Below, piece by piece: positions 35,217-45,980 of a DNA stretch of 64,000 bases. The DNA comes from Amycolatopsis australiensis (GTDB taxonomy: Bacteria; Actinomycetota; Actinomycetes; Mycobacteriales; Pseudonocardiaceae): NCBI RefSeq assembly GCF_900119165.1, contig NZ_FPJG01000006.1, positions 2,232,001 through 2,296,000 on the forward strand. The letters run 5' to 3'. The stretch's first letter is position 1. Each line of letters begins with the position of its first letter. A program made the translations under genes and the position numbers. The notes beneath the pieces were generated by a model. The model was given only the letters and a program-made list of their open reading frames with translations. It made no database searches and was not told the origin of the DNA.

Positions 35217-35690
35217 ATGTCCGAGAACCTGGATGCGCTGGACGCGCGACTGCTGCTGTTGCTCACCGACTCCCCGCGCCTCGGCGTGCTGGAGTGCGCG
35301 CGCCGGCTCGGGGTCGCCCGCGGGACGGTCCAGGCACGCCTGGACCGCCTGACCGGGCGCGGCATCCTCGGCGGCTTCCCGCCGGAACTGGACCTGGCGG
35401 CGATGGGGTACGGCCTGACGGCGTTCGCGGTGCTGGAAATCGCGCAGGGCCGCCGGGCCGAGGTCGCCGAGGCGCTGGCGGCGATCGACGAGGTCTGCGA
35501 GGTGCACGCGACGACCGGGCAGGGCGACCTGTTCGTCCGCATGGTGGCGCGCGGCAACGACGACCTGCAGCGGGTGATCGACGAGGTGGTCGGCGTCCCG
35601 GACGTGCTGCGGACCTCGACGTCGATCGCGTTGTCGACGCCGGTGCCGCCGCGGGTCCGCCCCCTGCTGGAGCGGACCGCGCGGGGCTGA
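35217..35690 (+). CDS. Lrp/AsnC-family regulator (HpdA-like)
   Basis: This 157-residue regulator has an N-terminal helix-turn-helix (LGVLECARRLGVARGTVQAR) and a C-terminal RAM/ACT-like domain (VLEIAQGRRAEVAEALAAID, then HATTGQGDLFVRMVARGNDD). The divergent position next to hppD matches the hpdA-hppD arrangement of Streptomyces coelicolor, where the AsnC-type protein HpdA activates hppD and represses itself. By analogy it would bind the 19-bp palindrome and sense tyrosine or 4-hydroxyphenylpyruvate; both are inference. ATG at 35217 was chosen because the family pattern LDALDARLLLLL starts there. Its stop abuts the stop of the convergent metallo-beta-lactamase gene. Confidence 0.82.
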   Translation: MSENLDALDARLLLLLTDSPRLGVLECARRLGVARGTVQARLDRLTGRGILGGFPPELDLAAMGYGLTAFAVLEIAQGRRAEVAEALAAIDEVCEVHATTGQGDLFVRMVARGNDDLQRVIDEVVGVPDVLRTSTSIALSTPVPPRVRPLLERTARG

Positions 35691-36503
35691 CTACCGCTCG
35701 TCGATCACCTGGGCCAGGTACCGCTCCGCCGAGCGCTGGACCACCGCGGACCCGTCGGTGCGGACGATCGCGTCCCACCACGCGCCGTAGATCGCCTCGA
35801 ACCGGTACCCGGCCAGCAGTTCCGCGGCGCGGCGGACGATGTGCGGGCGCTCCGGGATGTAGTTCGGGTAGCTGTACATGAAGGCGACGTGCGAGCGGTC
35901 ACCGATGACCTGCACGATGTCGCCGGACAGCAGCGCGCCGCGGCCCTCCTCGCCGTCCGGCCAGTGCAGGACCGTGCCGCCGGTGAAGTGCACGCCCAGG
36001 TTGATCAGGCGCAGGTCGTCGGCGACGTCGAGGGTCGTGCCCGACCACAGCTTCACCGCCGGGTCCGGGCGCCCGATCCACTGCTGGTCGCCTTCGTGCA
36101 GGTAGATCGGCACGTCGAAGGCGTGCGCCCACTCCACCATCGTCGTGTAGTAGTGCGGGTGGCTGATCGCGATGCCGGTGATCCCGCCGAGGTCGCGGAC
36201 CTGCTGGACCAGGGCGTCGTCGAGGTAGGCCGCGCAGTCCCAGAGGAAGTTCCCGGACCGCGCCCGCACCAGCAGCGCGCGCTGGCCGATCGCGAAACCG
36301 GGGTTGGAGCCGACGCCGACGAGCCCCGGCCCCTGCTCCTCGATCCGCGGCGTGTACGTGCCGCTCGCGCGGAGCGTTTCGAGGTTCGTCCACTGCTGCC
36401 CGGACTGCGGGACGTACTGGCGTTCGTCCTCGCAGACCGGGCAGTCGTCGCGGGCCACGGCGTACTGCATGCCGCACGCCTGGCAGATCGGTTCGGTGCT
36501 CAC
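35691..36503 (-). CDS. Zinc-ribbon metallo-beta-lactamase-fold protein
   Basis: This 270-residue protein begins with a four-cysteine zinc ribbon (PICQACGMQYAV, then DDCPVCEDERQYV), unusual for the family. A metallo-beta-lactamase fold follows (RALLVRARSGNFLWDCAAYL; GITGIAISHPHYYTTMVEWA). The metal motif HxHxDH is changed to HPHYYTTM, so the second zinc site is probably lost; later ligands may be in LGVHFTGGTVLHWPDG and LLSGDIVQVIGDRSHVAF. Substrate unknown. The start is GTG with an ideal GGGAGGA 7 nt upstream, which lies wholly inside one arm of an 11-bp inverted repeat at 36509-36540. Confidence 0.78.
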   Translation of the reverse strand: MSTEPICQACGMQYAVARDDCPVCEDERQYVPQSGQQWTNLETLRASGTYTPRIEEQGPGLVGVGSNPGFAIGQRALLVRARSGNFLWDCAAYLDDALVQQVRDLGGITGIAISHPHYYTTMVEWAHAFDVPIYLHEGDQQWIGRPDPAVKLWSGTTLDVADDLRLINLGVHFTGGTVLHWPDGEEGRGALLSGDIVQVIGDRSHVAFMYSYPNYIPERPHIVRRAAELLAGYRFEAIYGAWWDAIVRTDGSAVVQRSAERYLAQVIDER

Positions 36504-36508
36504 GGCGA

Positions 36509-36547
36509 TGTCCTCCCAGAATGTGGATCCTGGGAGGACACGCTATC
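36509..36547 (-). promoter_or_regulatory. Inverted repeat covering the ribosome binding site, with -10 box
   Basis: On the minus strand TGTCCTCCCAG, a 10-nt spacer, and CTGGGAGGACA form a perfect 11-bp dyad. The second arm contains the Shine-Dalgarno GGGAGGA of the zinc-ribbon gene. A TAGCGT -10 box (36545-36540 on the minus strand) directly precedes and overlaps the first arm. The element is therefore either an operator at +1 or, if transcription starts further upstream, a hairpin hiding the ribosome binding site. Confidence 0.6.
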
Positions 36548-36654
36548 CCGGTTCACCGCGCCGATGGTGACCGATCCGGCCACAGCCACGGCCGAATCGC
36601 TTCGCGGCAACGGTCAAGCACCGCGTGGAGGGCGGCCTGCTTCGGCAGGACCGG

Positions 36655-37149
36655 TCACTTGGCGTCGGTGTAGGGCACCGCCTTGATCAGCGTGACCTTT
36701 TGGATCTTGCCGTTGGGCAGCTCGTACTCGCGCGACTCGCCTTCCTTCGCGCCGAGCAGGGCCTTGCCCAGCGGCGACTCCGGGGAGTACACGTCGAGTT
36801 CGCCCTCGGCGCCCTCTTCGCGGGTGGCGAGCAGGAACTTCTCCTCCTCGTCGTCACCCTCGTACTTGACGGTGAGCACCTTGCCGGGTCCGGCGGTGCC
36901 GTCGTTGGCGGGCGCCTCGCCGACCTTGGCCGAGCGCAGCAGCTCCTGGAGGTGCCGGATGCGCGCTTCGGCCTGGCCCTGCTCCTCGCGGGCGGCGTGG
37001 TAGCCGCCGTTCTCCTTGAGGTCGCCTTCTTCGCGGCTGTCGTTGATGCGCGCGGCGATGACCGGCCGGTTCTCGATCATTTCGTCGAGCTCCTGCTTGA
37101 GCCGGTCGTAGGCATCCTGGGTGAGCCAGGTCACCTTGGTGTCGCTCAC
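36655..37149 (-). CDS. greA: Transcription elongation factor GreA
   Basis: This 164-residue factor rescues backtracked RNA polymerase by stimulating transcript cleavage. The N-terminal coiled coil ([20 protein letters not shown]) and its tip with the acidic pair ([20 protein letters not shown]) are intact, as is the C-terminal globular part ([19 protein letters not shown]). Length equals that of mycobacterial GreA. The GTG at 37149 was chosen over an ATG nine bases upstream, because the AGGAG motif directly touches that ATG but stands 9 nt before this GTG. It is part of the greA-DUF4307-mca block conserved with mycobacteria. Confidence 0.93.
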   Translation of the reverse strand: MSDTKVTWLTQDAYDRLKQELDEMIENRPVIAARINDSREEGDLKENGGYHAAREEQGQAEARIRHLQELLRSAKVGEAPANDGTAGPGKVLTVKYEGDDEEEKFLLATREEGAEGELDVYSPESPLGKALLGAKEGESREYELPNGKIQKVTLIKAVPYTDAK

Positions 37150-37240
37150 GGTCACCATCTCCTCGTCGGGCCTGCCAGGCTTGCGTGTTCAAGCCGGCCC
37201 ACACGGGCGTAGGTGCCCGCGTGGCTGAGATAAAGGAAAA

Positions 37241-37261
37241 ACACGGCCCGTCCCGGGCCGT
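37241..37261 (-). terminator. Intrinsic terminator of the DUF4307 gene
   Basis: CACGGCCCG and CGGGCCGTG form a perfect 9-bp stem with a 3-nt loop. On the minus strand it is followed by TTTTTCC, a classical T tract, so it ends the DUF4307 transcript before greA. Confidence 0.8.
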
Positions 37262-37353
37262 GCTGAGGATTCAGAGTATCACGGCGCGACAGTTCGACGC
37301 CCGTTAAATCCGCACGCCGTGGGCGTTGGGCGCGCGGTTCACCCCGTTGGCCG

Positions 37354-37785
37354 CTATGGGGTTGACAGATACCGTGGTATGTCGTACGAGCAGCCGAAGA
37401 CGTCGGCCGTCACCGGTTCCCCGATGCTCTTGACCGTCGTGCTGATCCGGCTGTACCGCGCGCCGGCGGGGATCAGGAGTTCCTTGCGGCCGCTTTCGGC
37501 ACCGGTCTTGTCCCGGACGCGCACGATGCACACGCCCGGCCTGTTGTCGTCGTCACGGGTGACGTTCAGGGTGATTTCCATCGCGTTGCCCGGTTTCGCG
37601 GCGAAGGCGACGCGCTCGGCGTCGATCGGCGCGGTGCCGAGGTTCACGTACGCGATCCACGCGATCCCGCCGCTGACCAGCAGGGCGACGGCCAGGAACA
37701 CCCACCGGCGCCAGCGCCGCGACGTCGTCGCGCGCCCGCTGCCGTACCGCCCCTCGGGCAGTGCCGGCGCTGCCGTTTCCGCCAA
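37354..37785 (-). CDS. DUF4307 membrane-anchored protein
   Basis: This 143-residue protein has a short cytoplasmic N terminus, one membrane helix ([21 protein letters not shown]) and an extracytoplasmic beta-rich domain ([59 protein letters not shown]). Two cysteines could pair. It is the DUF4307 family, positional equivalent of Rv1081c; function unknown. The start appears to be TTG at 37785, because AGGAGG lies 6-7 nt upstream and no ATG or GTG is suitably placed; longer in-frame starts would overlap the divergent mca gene. Confidence 0.8.
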   Translation of the reverse strand: MAETAAPALPEGRYGSGRATTSRRWRRWVFLAVALLVSGGIAWIAYVNLGTAPIDAERVAFAAKPGNAMEITLNVTRDDDNRPGVCIVRVRDKTGAESGRKELLIPAGARYSRISTTVKSIGEPVTADVFGCSYDIPRYLSTP

Positions 37786-37921
37786 GCCGGGGCCTCCTGC
37801 TCGTTCTTGTCGTACCCACGGGGACAATGGTGGGGCGGGTACGCCTTCGAGTATCCGCCCGCTGGGTGGGCGGCCCGCAGGTGGGTCGCGGAATACGGGG
37901 AGAAAAGGAGTCGTTCGCAGC

Positions 37922-38836
37922 ATGGTGGACCAGCTGACGAAGACCGCCAAGCCGCGCCTGCGCATGATGGCCGTGCACGCGCACCCGGACGACGAGTCGA
38001 GCAAGGGCGCCGCCACGATGGCGCGCTACGCCGCCGAGGGCCATGAGGTGCTGGTCGTCACGTGCACCGGGGGTGAGGCGGGCAGCATCCTGAACCCGGC
38101 CATGGACCGGCCGGACGTGCTGGCGAACATGGCCGAGATCCGCCGCGAGGAGATGGCCCGCGCGGCCAAGATCCTCGGCGTGAGCCAGCGCTGGCTGGGC
38201 TTCGTCGACTCCGGCCTGCCCGAGGGCGACCCGCTGCCGCCGGTGCCCGAGGGCTCGTTCGCGGCCATTCCGCTGGAGGAGCCGACCGAGGCGCTGGTGC
38301 GCGTGATCCGCGAGTTCCGCCCGCACGTGATCACGACGTACGACGAGAACGGCGGCTACCCGCACCCGGACCACATCCGCACCCACGAGGTGACGATGGC
38401 GGCCTGGGAGGCGGCACCGGACCAGTCGCGCTTCCCGGATGCCGGCGAGCCGTGGCAGCCGCTCAAGCTGTACTACATGCACGGGTTCTCGAAGGCCAGG
38501 ATGGTGGCGTTCGACGCGGCGCTGAAGGAGGCCGGGCTCGAGTCGCCGTACACGGAGTGGCTGGCGAAGTGGGACCCCGAGCGCGCCGATGTGATGGAGC
38601 GGGTGACGACCCGCGTGGAGTGCGGTGAATACTTCGAGGTGCGGGACGAGGCGCTGAAGGCGCACGCCACGCAGATCGACCCGAACAGCCGCTGGTTCTT
38701 CGTCCCGCTGGAGATCCAGCGGGAGGTCTGGCCGACCGAGGAGTACGAGCTGGTGAAGTCGCAGGTCGACAGCACACTGCCGGAGGACGACCTGTTCGCG
38801 GGCATCGCCGGCACCGAGGAGAAGGTGGACACATGA
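37922..38836 (+). CDS. mca: Mycothiol S-conjugate amidase
   Basis: This 304-residue zinc enzyme cuts the amide bond of mycothiol S-conjugates and so helps export electrophiles as mercapturic acids. The LmbE/PIG-L signature HAHPDDESS is at residues 19-27, and the third zinc ligand is the histidine in [27 protein letters not shown] and [20 protein letters not shown] distinguish Mca from the related deacetylase MshB. The start ATG has AAAGGAG upstream and follows the divergent DUF4307 gene by 136 bp. The stop codon overlaps the next start as ATGA. Confidence 0.95.
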   Translation: MVDQLTKTAKPRLRMMAVHAHPDDESSKGAATMARYAAEGHEVLVVTCTGGEAGSILNPAMDRPDVLANMAEIRREEMARAAKILGVSQRWLGFVDSGLPEGDPLPPVPEGSFAAIPLEEPTEALVRVIREFRPHVITTYDENGGYPHPDHIRTHEVTMAAWEAAPDQSRFPDAGEPWQPLKLYYMHGFSKARMVAFDAALKEAGLESPYTEWLAKWDPERADVMERVTTRVECGEYFEVRDEALKAHATQIDPNSRWFFVPLEIQREVWPTEEYELVKSQVDSTLPEDDLFAGIAGTEEKVDT

Positions 38837-39168
38837 GTCTGACGCTGCCGGCCGGCGTGGCGCTTCCGGTGACCGCGTCGGCCCTGGTGCTGACGCAGCA
38901 GCCGGGCAACGGCGACAACGGCGGGCAGGGGGAGGACTTCGGCAAGTCCTCCCCGGTCGGCTTCCTGGTGCTGATCCTCTTCCTCATCGCGGTGGCCTTC
39001 CTGGTCCGTTCGATGACGAAGCACCTGAAGCGCGTCCCGGCGAGCTTCGACGAGCCGGCCGCGGAGGCGGCTCCGGAGCCTGGAGAGCCGGAGGAGAAGA
39101 AGGCCGAGGCGCCGGCGGAGCAGAAGAAGCCGACGAACAACAACACGTCCTCGTCGAAGGCGGACTGA
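38833..39168 (+). CDS. Small membrane protein coupled to mca
   Basis: This 111-residue protein has a possible signal peptide ([18 protein letters not shown]), a glycine/asparagine-rich stretch, one firm membrane helix ([17 protein letters not shown]) and a Pro/Glu/Lys-rich cytoplasmic tail. It starts within the ATGA overlap with mca, so translation is coupled. Mycobacteria have an equivalent small gene, Rv1083, in the same place. The conserved coupling suggests it works with Mca, perhaps at the membrane for export of mercapturates, but this is inference. Confidence 0.75.
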   Translation: MSLTLPAGVALPVTASALVLTQQPGNGDNGGQGEDFGKSSPVGFLVLILFLIAVAFLVRSMTKHLKRVPASFDEPAAEAAPEPGEPEEKKAEAPAEQKKPTNNNTSSSKAD

Positions 39169-39186
39169 CCGCGGTCAGTGCAGTAC

Positions 39187-39206
39187 TTTCGCAGGCGCTT
39201 GCGAAA
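39187..39206. promoter_or_regulatory. Palindrome after the mca operon
   Basis: TTTCGCA and TGCGAAA are perfect 7-bp arms around GGCGCT. It lies in the 254-bp gap between the mca operon and the 3' end of pnkp. It may be an operator without an obvious target or a weak terminator. I see no convincing gene in the rest of this gap. Confidence 0.4.
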
Positions 39207-39422
39207 TCCTTGACGGACCCAGAGCGGACTGGAGCTCCATCGGTTCGCGATACTCTGCCGCTCGTGAACGGCAGCCCGTAACTTCGACACTTTCGTGTCG
39301 AGCGAGCGTCTCGCACGCCAGGTCGTCGGCCGCCGCTGCCGGGCGAAGGAGAAATGGCCGGCGACCACTGTCGAGGAGGCCGAGAAGCCCGCGAAGGACT
39401 CCTCGGCCACCAGGCCGACTAG

Positions 39423-41915
39423 CTACAACCTCGGGTCAACCGGATCCGACTCCAGCGCGAGGACCGCGAAGACGCACTCGTGGACCCGCCACAACGGCTC
39501 ACCCCGCGCCAGCCGCTCAAGCGCCTCCAGCCCCAGCGCGTACTCGCGCAGCGCCAGCATCCGCTTCCGGTTCAGCCCGCGCTTGCGCAGCCGCTCCAGG
39601 TTCTCCGGCAGCGTGTAGTCCGGGCCGTAAATGATCCGCAGGTACTCGCGCCCGCGGACCTTCACTCCCGGCTGGACCAGGCCGCGCGGGCCGCGCGTCA
39701 GGTTCGCCGCCGGCTTCACCACCATGCCTTCGCCGCCCGCCGCGGTCAGTTCCTCCCACCACGCGACGCCCTTCGCGACCGACTCCTCGTCCAGCACGTC
39801 CACCGAAAGGGACCGCGTCCGCTGGAACCGCGGCCCTGTCAGGCCGTCCAGTACCGACAGGTGCCACGAGTGCGGCCGGTCATGGTAGGCCGTCCCTTCG
39901 GACGCCAGCAGCTGGAACGGCGCCAGCCGCACCCCCTCCAGGCCCGACGTCGGCCAGCAGTAACGCCGGTAAGCCGCCCGGTAAGAGTCCACTGTGGATG
40001 AACGCGAAGCCGTGCGCCGCAACAGATCGGAGACGTCGATGCCGCGGGCGGCCGTCGTCGCCAGTGCCGAGACCGCCGCCGGCAGCACCGCCTGGGCCGC
40101 CGCGCCCACCGACGCGTACTGCGCTGCGATCAGTGACCCCGCCTTCGCGCTCCACGGCAGCAACTCCGCGTCGAACAGCAGCCAGCCCGACTCCAGCTGC
40201 TCGAACAACCCGGCCGCCGCCGATCGCACGTCCGCCAGGAGCAACGCGTTCTGCTCCGCCGAGAAGAACGGCCGTCCGGTCCGCGTGTACACCGCGCCGC
40301 CGCCGCTGATCCCGAAGCGCCGCAACGCGACGTCCTCGTCCCGGCACACCAGCACCACGGCCCGCGACCCCATGTGCTTCTCTTCGCACACGACGGACTG
40401 CACGCCCGCCGCCCGGTACTCGGCGAACGCCTCCTCCGGGTGCTCGAGGTGATCCGGACGGGACGACGTCGAGCACGGCGCCATCGTCGGCGGCAGGTAG
40501 GTCAGCCACCGCGGGTCGACCGCGAACCGGCTCATCACTTCCAGCGCCGCCGCCGACTGCTCCGCCGAGACGCCGATCCGGCCGTGGTGGGCGGTCTGCA
40601 CGATCCGCTTCCCGGTGACGTCGGCCAGCTCCAGCACCGCCGGCTCACGGCCACCCAGCGGACGCGAAGCATCGAGCGGCCGCGAAGGCTCGTACCAGAC
40701 CCGATGCGCCTTCACCGACACGACTTGACGCTCCGGGTAGCGCAGCGCGGTCAGCTTCCCGCCGAAGACGCAGCCGGTGTCGAGGCACATCGTGTTGTTG
40801 ACCCACTCCGGCTCCAGCGTCGGCGTGTGCCCGTAGAGCACCATCGCGGACCCGCGGTAGTCGCGCGCCCACGGCAGCCGCACCGGCAGGCCGTACTCGT
40901 CGGTCTCGCCGGTCGTGTCGCCGTACAGCGCCATGCTGCGCACCCGCCCGGACGCGCGCCCGTGGTAACGCTCGGGCAGCCCGGCGTGCGCGACGACGAG
41001 CTTGCCGCCGTCGAGGACATAGTGCGCGACCAGCCCGTCGCAGAACTCGTGCGCCTGCCGCCGGAACTCGTCGCTTTCGGCGCCGAGCTGCTCCAGGGAC
41101 TCGGCGAGCCCGTGCGCGACGTTGACCTTCCGCCCGTGCAGCGCCCGCACCAGCTTCTGCTCGTGGTTGCCGCAGACGACGAGCGCGGTGCCGGCCGAAG
41201 CCATTCCCATCACGCGCCGCAGCACGCCCGGGGTGTCCGGTCCGCGGTCGACGAGGTCGCCGACGAACACCGCGGTCCGCCCGTCCGGGTGCACGCCGTC
41301 GACGTACCCCAGCTCGGCGAGCAGCTCCTCGAGCTCGGCCGCGCAGCCGTGCACGTCGCCGATCACGTCGAACGGCCCGGTCAGCTCGCGCCTGTCGTTG
41401 CGCAGCGGCTCGACGACAATCTCCGCCTCGGCCACCTCGGCTTCTGACCGGAGCACGTGCACGCGCCGGAAACCCTCGCGCTCCAACGACTTCAGCGACC
41501 GCTGCAGCTCGCCGCGCTGCCGCCGGACGACGTGGTCGCCGAAGTCGCGGTCCGGCCGTCCGGCGTTGCGGGCGAGGCACACCTGCACCGGCAGGTCCAG
41601 CACGATCGCGGTCGGCAGCACGTCGTGCTCCTTCGCGAGCTTCACCAGGCTCGCCCGCGAAGCGCGCTGGACGTTCGTCGCGTCGATGACGGTCATCCGC
41701 CCGGCCGCGAGCCGCTTCGCCGCGACGTAGTGCAGCGCGTCGAAGGCCTCGGCCGACGCCGACTGGTCGTTCTCGTCGTCGGCGACGAGCCCGCGGAAGA
41801 AGTCGCTGGAGAGCACCTGCGTGGGCGCGAAGTGCGTGCGCGCGAACGTCGACTTGCCGGAGCCGGAAGCGCCGACGAGCACGACGAGCGCCATGTCGGG
41901 GACGGTCAGCTTCAC
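39423..41915 (-). CDS. pnkp: Polynucleotide kinase-phosphatase-ligase (bacterial Pnkp)
   Basis: This 830-residue enzyme has the three modules of bacterial Pnkp. The 5'-OH polynucleotide kinase (residues 1-170) has the P-loop GASGSGKST with K21-S22. The metallophosphoesterase domain (about 172-450) has GDVHGCAAELEELL, GDLVDRGPDTP and CGNHEQK. The adenylyltransferase/ligase domain (about 460-830) has the nucleotidyl lysine K513 in EEKHMGSRAV and GEGMVVKP. Bacterial Pnkp, with Hen1, repairs RNA cut by ribotoxins. GTG at 41915 overlaps the Hen1 stop as GTGA and has AGGAGG 7 nt upstream; homologues start here. A much longer frame upstream overlaps hen1 and was rejected. Confidence 0.95.
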   Translation of the reverse strand: MKLTVPDMALVVLVGASGSGKSTFARTHFAPTQVLSSDFFRGLVADDENDQSASAEAFDALHYVAAKRLAAGRMTVIDATNVQRASRASLVKLAKEHDVLPTAIVLDLPVQVCLARNAGRPDRDFGDHVVRRQRGELQRSLKSLEREGFRRVHVLRSEAEVAEAEIVVEPLRNDRRELTGPFDVIGDVHGCAAELEELLAELGYVDGVHPDGRTAVFVGDLVDRGPDTPGVLRRVMGMASAGTALVVCGNHEQKLVRALHGRKVNVAHGLAESLEQLGAESDEFRRQAHEFCDGLVAHYVLDGGKLVVAHAGLPERYHGRASGRVRSMALYGDTTGETDEYGLPVRLPWARDYRGSAMVLYGHTPTLEPEWVNNTMCLDTGCVFGGKLTALRYPERQVVSVKAHRVWYEPSRPLDASRPLGGREPAVLELADVTGKRIVQTAHHGRIGVSAEQSAAALEVMSRFAVDPRWLTYLPPTMAPCSTSSRPDHLEHPEEAFAEYRAAGVQSVVCEEKHMGSRAVVLVCRDEDVALRRFGISGGGAVYTRTGRPFFSAEQNALLLADVRSAAAGLFEQLESGWLLFDAELLPWSAKAGSLIAAQYASVGAAAQAVLPAAVSALATTAARGIDVSDLLRRTASRSSTVDSYRAAYRRYCWPTSGLEGVRLAPFQLLASEGTAYHDRPHSWHLSVLDGLTGPRFQRTRSLSVDVLDEESVAKGVAWWEELTAAGGEGMVVKPAANLTRGPRGLVQPGVKVRGREYLRIIYGPDYTLPENLERLRKRGLNRKRMLALREYALGLEALERLARGEPLWRVHECVFAVLALESDPVDPRL

Positions 41916-43279
41916 GCGGCCACCTCCTCGTGGGTGGTGAAGACCGCCATCTGGGTCGGCGGTCCCGATTCCTGGTCCACCGGTCCGATCGGCACGTATC
42001 GGACGTCGTAGCCGCGTCGGGTCGCGACGCCGTCCGCCCAGGCGCGGAACTCGGCTCGCGTCCATTCGAACCGGTGGTCGGCGTGCCGGAAATGCCCCAT
42101 CGGCAGGAACTCGAACAGCCGGTTGTACTCCGCGTTCGGCGTCGTGACGAACACCGTGCGCGGCGCCGCGACCCCGAACACCGCGTGCTCCAGCGCCGGG
42201 AGCCGCTCGGGGTCGACGTGCTCGACGACCTCCATGAGGACAGCGGCGTCGTACCCGGCCAGCGCCGGGTCGGCGTAGGTCAGCGCCGACTGCCGCAGCG
42301 TGACGCGGGAGTTGTCCTTCAGCCGCTTCTCGGCGGTGTTCAGGGCGCTGCTGGAGACGTCGACGCCGACGATCTCGGTGAACGAGCGGTCCTCCTCGAG
42401 GACGCGCAGGAGTGCGCCGCTCCCGCAGCCGAGGTCGAGCACGCGCCGCGCGCCGGCGGCCCGCAACGCGGCGAGCACGCTGCCGTGACGCTGCGCCGCG
42501 AGGCTCTCCGGCCGGTCTGGCACCTCCGTGACCAGTGCTTCGGCTTCGGCGGGGACGTCGTCGGCCTCGGCGAGCCGCGAGAGCGCGTAGGTGACGACCG
42601 GACGGCGCCGCTCGAGGTAGCGGTTGGTGATGAGCGTGCGCTCGGGATGCCCGGCGAGCCAGCCGTCGCCGGCGCGCAGCAGCTTGTCGGCCTCGTCCTG
42701 CCCGACCCAGTAGTGCTTGTCCCCGTCGAGCGCGGGCAGCAGGACGTAGAGGTGACGCAGCGCGTCGGCGACGCGGTGCGTGCCCGAAAGGCGGAGGTCG
42801 ACATAGCGGCTGTCGCCCCACTGCGGGAACTGCTCGTCGAGCGGGATCGGCGTGGCGGAGACGTGCCAGCCGAGCGGCTCGAACAGCTTGTGCACGACCT
42901 CGGCCCCGCCGCGCGCGGACAGTGACGGCACGTGGATGTCCAGGTCGAAGGGCGCGTCGACGAGGTCAGGACGCGCGGCACACCGTCCGGCGAGCGCGGT
43001 CGTGAACGCGGCCCGCAGCGCGACCGCGAGGTACGACCCACCGGCGTAGGGCCGGTCGTTGACGTACTGGGTCAGCGAGGTCCCACCCCCGCGAACGAGC
43101 GCGACGGGATCGATCTCGACGAAGAGCGCGACGGTACAGCGCGCCGGCGAAGCCTCCGGGTAGAAGACGTGCGCGGTCCCGGCCGACAGCGCGACCGACT
43201 GCGCCTTCTCCGGATGCTTGTGCAGGAGAAAGCCCAGGTCGGTGGCGGGGTCACGGGTCGTGGTGATCGTCAGCAGCAC
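41912..43279 (-). CDS. hen1: 3' terminal RNA ribose 2'-O-methyltransferase Hen1
   Basis: This 455-residue protein is bacterial Hen1. The N-terminal half ([20 protein letters not shown], then [17 protein letters not shown]) activates the Pnkp ligase in the known complex. The C-terminal half is a SAM methyltransferase with [17 protein letters not shown] and the Mn-binding ExxEH motif in [13 protein letters not shown]. It methylates the 2'-OH at the 3' end of cleaved RNA before ligation, which prevents repeat cutting. The start is GTG without a Shine-Dalgarno sequence; CACACT lies 6 nt upstream. Its stop overlaps the pnkp start by 4 bp, so the two proteins are made together. It is divergent from the DUF255 gene with 65 bp between. 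Confidence 0.95.
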   Translation of the reverse strand: MLLTITTTRDPATDLGFLLHKHPEKAQSVALSAGTAHVFYPEASPARCTVALFVEIDPVALVRGGGTSLTQYVNDRPYAGGSYLAVALRAAFTTALAGRCAARPDLVDAPFDLDIHVPSLSARGGAEVVHKLFEPLGWHVSATPIPLDEQFPQWGDSRYVDLRLSGTHRVADALRHLYVLLPALDGDKHYWVGQDEADKLLRAGDGWLAGHPERTLITNRYLERRRPVVTYALSRLAEADDVPAEAEALVTEVPDRPESLAAQRHGSVLAALRAAGARRVLDLGCGSGALLRVLEEDRSFTEIVGVDVSSSALNTAEKRLKDNSRVTLRQSALTYADPALAGYDAAVLMEVVEHVDPERLPALEHAVFGVAAPRTVFVTTPNAEYNRLFEFLPMGHFRHADHRFEWTRAEFRAWADGVATRRGYDVRYVPIGPVDQESGPPTQMAVFTTHEEVAA

Positions 43280-43344
43280 CGGCCCAGTGTGGCGGAGGGG
43301 CCGGTGACCGCGCGCCCGGTTTTCCCGGGTGCGACCCTGGAGTC

Positions 43345-45321
<1,977 letters not shown>

Positions 45322-45377
45322 TCGCCCTCGGTGAACGCCATCCCCACTCGCGTGATTTCGGCGTAGCTTCATTAGCG

Positions 45378-45393
45378 ATGTAATCATGTAATC
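45378..45393 (+). promoter_or_regulatory. Tandem ATGTAATC repeat
   Basis: Two exact head-to-tail copies of ATGTAATC lie 14-29 bp before the ATG at 45407 and just upstream of its GGAGG. The sequence is AT-rich against the background. It is probably an operator at the promoter of this gene. Confidence 0.55.
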
Positions 45394-45406
45394 GCGGAGG
45401 TGCGAC

Positions 45407-45964
45407 ATGGGACGGGGATGGCGAGGCGGCCGCGGCTGGCAGCAGGCCGAGGTGCCGCCGGCGGACGACGCGGCGGCCTGGTTCGGCGGGCGGCTGCCCG
45501 ACGGCTGGTTCACCGGCGCACCGGAGGTCACGGTCGACCGCGACGAGATCATCGTGGTCGGCGAGCTGCCGCCGCTGACCGAGGAGTACGCGGACGACGC
45601 CGCCCGCGCGGCCGCCGAGGACGGCCGCATCAGCCGGTTCCGCGAGGACACGCGGGACGAGCGCATCGAGATCGCGCGCCAGGGCGAGCACCGCTACCAG
45701 CGCAAGGTGGCGTGGGGCGCGCGGCTGGGCGGGACGAAGGCGCTGTTCACGACGCATTCGGTCCCGGTGATGACGCGGCTGCGCCAGCCGGAGCGCCGGG
45801 TGCTGGACACGCTGGTCGACGCGGGTGTGGCCCGGTCGCGGTCGGACGCGCTGGCCTGGGCGGTCCGGCTGGTCGGCGAGCACGCGGACAGCTGGCTGGC
45901 CGAGCTGCGGGAGGCGATGAGCAAGGTCGACGACCTGCGCTCGAAGGGCCCGGACCTCGCCTGA
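45407..45964 (+). CDS. Conserved hypothetical with RHH-like C terminus
   Basis: This 185-residue protein has an N-terminal part rich in Gly, Arg and Trp, a beta-rich middle (DGWFTGAPEVTVDRDEIIVV, then RIEIARQGEHRYQRKVAWGA) and a C-terminal segment (RLRQPERRVLDTLVDAGVAR then SRSDALAWAVRLV) like a ribbon-helix-helix DNA-binding motif. A strong GGAGG precedes the ATG. Tandem ATGTAATC repeats in its promoter suggest self-regulation. I know similar actinobacterial proteins only as hypothetical. A family B palindrome follows 17 bp after the stop. Confidence 0.65.
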   Translation: MGRGWRGGRGWQQAEVPPADDAAAWFGGRLPDGWFTGAPEVTVDRDEIIVVGELPPLTEEYADDAARAAAEDGRISRFREDTRDERIEIARQGEHRYQRKVAWGARLGGTKALFTTHSVPVMTRLRQPERRVLDTLVDAGVARSRSDALAWAVRLVGEHADSWLAELREAMSKVDDLRSKGPDLA

Positions 45965-45980
45965 CGAGTCCGCCGTGCGG

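Noticed and set aside
39295..39422. Small plus-strand frame after the mca operon (SSERLARQVVGRRC...)
   Set aside because: It has a GTG but no ribosome binding site and runs on antisense into pnkp without its own stop nearby.
41916..42821. N-terminal extension of pnkp into hen1
   Set aside because: The extension is antifunctional Arg/Ala sequence overlapping Hen1 in another frame; the GTG at 41915 has AGGAGG and the P-loop falls at the same residue number as in known Pnkp.
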